Shown: one piece after another, positions 6,418 through 8,847 of the stretch
Layout: each line of letters opens with the position of its first letter
Numbering within the stretch: position 1 is the first letter of the stretch
Made by a program: the position numbers and the translations under genes
Notes under the pieces: model-generated
What the model was told of the DNA's origin: nothing
Databases searched by the model: none
Seen by the model: only the letters and a program-made list of their open reading frames with translations
Assembly (NCBI GenBank): GCA_964581465.1
Contig: CAZOOP010000068.1
Span: 1 to 8,847 of the forward strand
Source: WJMB01 sp964581465
Lineage (GTDB): Bacteria > RBG-13-66-14
Direction: 5' to 3'
DNA: 8,847 nucleotides

Positions 6418-6984
6418 CTAATCCATCGCCTTGATGCGGCCCCAGGATGTGTACACGCCGCCGAGCAGACGATAACCAACCAGGTCGTACCAGGTGGTGA
6501 AGCGCCACTCGCCGTCGGCCCGCTCCAAGCCGAAGTTGCAGTTGCCCTGAGCCACATAGATGAGGTCATAGTCGGGAACGGCAACCTGGATGTAGTAAGC
6601 CGCACCGTTAACGGCGCCGGTGTCGCCGTCGGGCTCTTCAAAGCCGTCGGGCAGGGTCAGTGTCAGCTCGATGCTGTTGGCGCCGACGTTGTCGAACAGG
6701 AGCTCCGCTGCGGCCAGCTCGTCCTGCAAGTCCCAGCACGGCGTCAGGCCCTGATCGACGTCGCTGGGGTCGAAGTAGAAGATGAACTCGTCGGTGAAGA
6801 TGCCCGCGTAGGCGTCGATGTCGGCCAACTCCCAGCAATGCTGCAGGGTCAGGATCGCCCCTTCGACCGTGGTAAGGTCGCTTTCAACCTCGGCCTCGGC
6901 CTCGGTGCCGGTGTCTCAACCGGCCAGCAGAGCCGGAATCGCGAGCAGACTGAGCAAGATAACTATGCCTCTTGAGTTGCGCAT
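6418..6984 (-). CDS. Putative NTF2-like lipoprotein interrupted by TGA at the lipobox cysteine
   Basis: The minus-strand frame from ATG 6984 reads MRNSRGIVILLSLLAIPALL-A-G, then TGA, then DTGTEAEAEVES, then a globular domain of about 150 residues ending KAMD. The N-terminus is a clear lipoprotein signal peptide: R at 2 and 5, a hydrophobic core, and L-L-A-G directly before the required Cys. The codon in the Cys place (23) is TGA (6918-6916). The acidic linker has the usual composition after a lipidated Cys. The helix TVEGAILTLQHCWELADIDA and the FTDEFIFYFDP strand are typical of SnoaL/DUF4440-type NTF2-like domains; conserved catalytic residues are not evident. A frame restarting at TTG 6828 would remove part of the first helix, so coding clearly extends to the TGA. 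Options are a nonsense mutation, a sequencing error, or recoding. Asp at +2 would favour inner-membrane retention by the enterobacterial Lol rule, if that applies here. Confidence 0.65.
6916..6918 (-). other. In-frame TGA at the lipobox +1 position
   Basis: One base change from TGC or TGT (Cys) gives this TGA. The frame is open for 22 codons before it and 165 codons after it. The 60 nt downstream hold only weak hairpins (for example AGGTTG/CGACCT) and no convincing bacterial SECIS element. Other genes in the window stop with TGA (879, 8041 and 8465), so TGA is a normal stop codon here. Confidence 0.7.
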
Positions 6985-7049
6985 GATCCCCCCGGGTTGG
7001 CGATACGGTTTTCAATCAGCCGGTCAGCTTGCAGTGTCAGCATGCTAGA

Positions 7050-7078
7050 ATTGTGCCAGTCCGTCGAGTACCGGGCAA
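7050..7078 (-). promoter_or_regulatory. Candidate sigma-70 promoter for the lipoprotein gene
   Basis: On the minus strand TTGCCC (7078-7073) and CACAAT (7055-7050) are spaced by 17 nt, each with four of six consensus matches. TGG directly before the -10 fits an extended -10. The predicted transcript start lies about 60 nt upstream of ATG 6984. The -35 lies inside the first unit of the tandem repeat at 7071-7096. A G-run (6985-6994) next to the start codon may serve as ribosome binding site. Confidence 0.35.
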
Positions 7079-7096
7079 GGGAGCCGGGCAAGGGAG
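7071..7096. repeat. Two perfect tandem copies of a 13-bp unit
   Basis: CCGGGCAAGGGAG occurs at 7071-7083 and again at 7084-7096 without a gap. It lies in the divergent intergenic region and each copy carries one TTGCCC on the minus strand. It may be a slippage duplication or a pair of regulator sites. Confidence 0.75.
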
Positions 7097-7372
7097 GCGG
7101 GGATCGGAATAGTGCGGTGAGTCAGTAATCGCCGAGGTTAATCGCGATTGACCGTGCTTGAGATCGGCCGACGAGGGCGAGCCGGCGTTGCAAAGCCGGG
7201 CGGGGTTTGGTATCGTTAAGGTAGTAAAGAAAACACCCCGTTCTTCCCATTGCCGCCTCGAGCCTAATCCACCGGCAAGTCCGTCCGGCTGAGATGCCCG
7301 GGAAGGGCATCGACTTCGGATCGGCGCCGCATCATTCCGCCAGACTACTGCCGCCTCAATGGGGGGTCGACG
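7097..7372. other. Rest of the intergenic region before the V4R gene
   Basis: No gene is seen. It holds a perfect 10-bp palindrome AATCGCGATT near 7140 and a long-loop inverted repeat CGGGGT (7201-7206) / ACCCCG (7235-7240). A G-run (7360-7365) 7 nt before the ATG at 7373 is a plausible ribosome binding site. No well-spaced promoter was found on the plus strand. Confidence 0.4.
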
Positions 7373-8041
7373 ATGAGCGAGCTCAAATACGTCCGCGTGC
7401 CCCAGCACCTCAGCGGCCCTTTCAATAAGGCCGAGGAGGTGATGGAGGACTACTTCGCCAAGCTGCGTCGCGATCCCGCCCAGGGGCGCATCACGGTCAA
7501 CACCCACGACCGCTACACCCTGTGCTACTCGGCCAGCCTGGCCTACAACCTGCAGCAGGAGTACCGGGACCGTTTCGGCCGCGCCGCCCGCTACCTGCTC
7601 TACCGCTTCGGCTTCACCCTGGGCAGCGAGGACTGCCGTCGCTTCGTCAAGCGCACCGGCACCGATGACCCCCTGGTCAAGCTCTCCCTGGGTCCGGTCT
7701 TCTTCGCCTTCTGCGGGATGGCCAACGTCGAGATTCTCGAGGGCAGCCACCCCTCGCCCGACGATGACTATCTGCTGATCTACAAACACCACAACTCCTT
7801 CGAGGCCGAGGCCTTCCTCGATCGTAACGAGGTCACCGACGAGCCGGTCTGCCTGATCAACGCCGGCTATTCAGCGGGTTGGTGCTCGGTATCCTTCGGG
7901 GTCGAGGTCGCCGCCGAGGAGCTGACCTGCCGGGTGCGCGGCGACGACGAATGCCTGTTCGTCATGGCGCCCTCGCGGCTGCTGGTCGAGCGGATCAGCG
8001 AGCTGACCCGCCCGGGCCGCCCCCTCGAACACCTGGGCTGA
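7373..8041 (+). CDS. V4R-domain (4-vinyl reductase-like) protein
   Basis: This 222-residue soluble protein has an N-terminal helical region, RYTLCYSASLAYNL (47-60) to RYLLYRFGFTLG (73-84), followed by a V4R domain at about 133-201. V4R is a small-molecule-binding fold found in the XylR N-terminus, bacteriochlorophyll 4-vinyl reductase BchJ and heterodisulfide/methanogenesis-related proteins. The domain shows NSFEAEAF, PVCLINAGYSAGW (158-170), GVEVAAEELTC (176-186) and GDDECLFVMAPS (190-201). Cys160, C171, C186 and C194 are candidates for the domain's metal or thiol site. No output domain (AAA+, HTH, kinase) is attached, so it would act as a stand-alone sensor or binding protein. Its ligand cannot be inferred. 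It ends with TGA; the DUF3467 gene follows 82 nt later in the same direction with its own promoter-like sequence. Confidence 0.8.
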   Translation: MSELKYVRVPQHLSGPFNKAEEVMEDYFAKLRRDPAQGRITVNTHDRYTLCYSASLAYNLQQEYRDRFGRAARYLLYRFGFTLGSEDCRRFVKRTGTDDPLVKLSLGPVFFAFCGMANVEILEGSHPSPDDDYLLIYKHHNSFEAEAFLDRNEVTDEPVCLINAGYSAGWCSVSFGVEVAAEELTCRVRGDDECLFVMAPSRLLVERISELTRPGRPLEHLG

Positions 8042-8044
8042 GTC

Positions 8045-8073
8045 TTGTTATCAGGCCGCCGCTGATTTACACT
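8045..8073 (+). promoter_or_regulatory. Candidate sigma-70 promoter for the DUF3467 gene
   Basis: TTGTTA (8045-8050) and TACACT (8068-8073) are spaced by exactly 17 nt and each match the consensus at four of six positions. The predicted start is near 8080, about 45 nt before ATG 8124. This would let the DUF3467 gene be expressed apart from the V4R gene. Confidence 0.4.
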
Positions 8074-8123
8074 GGGGGATGTTCACCTGCCGACCCCCCC
8101 CGGTCCAACCAGAGGTAATCCCG

Positions 8124-8465
8124 ATGGACAAGCCCAACCCCGACGATCCAAGACCCAACAAGCCCCGCCGCATGCGCGTCGAGCTGCCCGACGATATCGC
8201 CAAAGGCGCCTACTCCAACGCCGCGCATATCTCGGTCACCCCGGCCGAGTTCATCCTAGACTTCGCCCGCGCCCTGCCCGGCGTCAAAAAGATCCAGGTC
8301 CACAGCCGGATGATCCTGCCGCCCCTGGCCGCCAAAGCCTTGGCCAAGCGCCTCGAGCAGGCCGTCGCCGGCTATGAGAAGAAGTTCGGCGAGATCAAGC
8401 ACCCCGGGCGAGACCGCCCGCCCTTCGACTTCGGCTCCTTCGACGGCGACCCCAGCGCCAACTGA
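8124..8465 (+). CDS. DUF3467 family protein
   Basis: This 113-residue protein matches the DUF3467 pattern along its core: VELPDDIAKGAYSNAAHISV (19-38), TPAEFILDFARALPGV (39-54), VHSRMILPPLAAKALAKRL (59-77) and GYEKKFGEI (83-91). The family is small, soluble and widespread in bacteria and archaea, and its function is not established. The start is ATG 8124, with AGAGG 8 nt upstream; an ATG at 8079 would add 15 residues of unlike sequence. The N-terminus (DKPNPDDPRPNKPRR) and C-terminus are charged, proline-rich and probably disordered. Confidence 0.88.
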   Translation: MDKPNPDDPRPNKPRRMRVELPDDIAKGAYSNAAHISVTPAEFILDFARALPGVKKIQVHSRMILPPLAAKALAKRLEQAVAGYEKKFGEIKHPGRDRPPFDFGSFDGDPSAN

Positions 8466-8482
8466 TCGCCCGCCGACCTCGG

Positions 8483-8511
8483 CGACTCCCGGCATCCACG
8501 CTGCGGGGTCG
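8483..8511 (+). terminator. Weak hairpin after the DUF3467 gene
   Basis: CGACTCC (8483-8489) pairs with GGGGTCG (8505-8511, one G-T pair), extended by GCA/TGC after a 2-nt bulge, and is followed by CTTCTGC. It starts 18 nt after the stop codon and may end the transcript, but it has only a poor T-tract. The rest of 8466-8708 holds no recognisable gene. Confidence 0.3.
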
Positions 8512-8708
8512 CTTCTGCATGCGGGGTCTGCCTGGGGCCTGGAGTGTTAGTAGTGCGGCTGTAGAGCGGTTGTGGAGGGGACGGCGGTGCGCGCTGGTCG
8601 AACCACTCCCTCAACGGTCTTCTTCGGCGAAACGCGGCGGTCCGATAACAAGGGGACGCCCCCCGGTCAAGACCAACCGGCGCCGACGTCGAGCGGGAGC
8701 AAACGCGG

Positions 8709-8847
8709 GTGTCCAGGGTGACATTGGAGCTCTTCGGCTTGAGCCGTTCATCTTGCGGAACGCCCGCTGATTTGAATGTGCGTTTTCCAGAGGGTATCAT
8801 CACAGAAGATGAACAACACATTCGTAACTCAGGAAAGCCCATCGAGA
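8709..8847 (+). CDS. 5' end of a possible truncated gene
   Basis: A frame starting with GTG at 8709 stays open to the window edge (46 codons): VSRVTLELFGLSRSSCG, then TPADLNVRFPEGIITEDE and more. A purine-rich GAGCGGGAG stretch lies about 10 nt upstream. The pattern of a strand V-T-L-E-L-F-G, then x-V-x-F-P-E-G recalls the ubiquitin-like MoaD/ThiS fold, but the part after G-I-I-T does not continue the usual pattern. Codon usage is less GC-rich than in the other genes. Residues encoded at 8793-8813 repeat the G-I-I-T-E-D-E of the truncated gene at the other end. It could also be non-coding. Confidence 0.3.
   Translation, partial: MSRVTLELFGLSRSSCGTPADLNVRFPEGIITEDEQHIRNSGKPIE
8796..8815. repeat. 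Right copy of the 20-bp terminal inverted repeat
   Basis: ATCATCACAGAAGATGAACA at 8796-8815 is the exact reverse complement of 33-52. Beyond the 20 bp the match weakens (GGGT here against GGG on the left). The copy lies in the AT-richer last 80 bases. Confidence 0.8.

Noticed and set aside
6840..6915. SECIS element downstream of the lipobox TGA
   Set aside because: Only short, weak stems are seen (AGGTTG/CGACCT; CGACC/GGTCG), without the loop features of a bacterial SECIS.
8372..8842. 156-residue minus-strand frame at the right end
   Set aside because: It overlaps most of the clear DUF3467 3' end and has low-complexity Arg/Pro/Ser composition.

Overview
The window is GC-rich (about 65% by eye) from roughly 870 to 8765, with lower-GC ends (1 to about 870, and the last 80 or so bases). 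It looks like chromosomal DNA of an uncultured, anaerobic, high-GC bacterium. The main reason is a two-gene operon for an NADH-linked [FeFe] hydrogenase. I cannot place it in a phylum. No rRNA, tRNA, CRISPR array, transposase or phage gene was seen.

Layout. 1-67 (-): the 5' end of a truncated gene whose start codon lies in the loop of a perfect 11-bp hairpin. 68-878: low-GC DNA with no convincing gene. 879-2033 (-): a complete AlkX/YcaQ-type winged-helix DNA glycosylase with a TTG start. 2034-2670: divergent leader region with a palindromic candidate operator, a small hairpin and a 191-bp imperfect palindrome built of nested perfect arms. 2671-4365 (+): a natural fusion of a NuoE/HydC domain to a NuoF/HydB domain. 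4418-6259 (+): the catalytic subunit HydA, with [2Fe-2S], His-ligated [4Fe-4S], 2x[4Fe-4S], H-cluster and small-subunit domains. An intrinsic terminator follows at 6280-6308. 6358-6395 is a perfect 17-bp hairpin. 6418-6984 (-) is a putative lipoprotein with an NTF2-like domain, broken by an in-frame TGA exactly where the lipobox cysteine should be. 7373-8041 (+) is a V4R-domain protein. 8124-8465 (+) is a DUF3467 protein with its own promoter-like sequence. 8709-8847 (+) is a possible truncated gene.

How the genes work together. NADH would be oxidised at the FMN site of the fused HydB domain. Electrons would pass through its N3-type [4Fe-4S] cluster, the NuoE-type [2Fe-2S] cluster and the HydA ferredoxin-like chain to the H-cluster, where protons are reduced to H2 (or the reverse). 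The fused subunit lacks the C-terminal 2[4Fe-4S] extension of Thermotoga-type HydB, so this is a compact two-polypeptide enzyme; whether it bifurcates electrons cannot be read from sequence. No maturase genes (hydE, hydF, hydG) are in the window. The other genes (DNA repair, lipoprotein, V4R, DUF3467) have no evident link to the hydrogenase.

Most worth a second look: the fused HydC-HydB in a two-gene operon, the long palindrome in its leader, the TGA at the lipobox cysteine, the Ser replacing a cluster-ligand Cys in the HydA L1 motif, and a perfect 20-bp inverted repeat shared by the two ends of the window.
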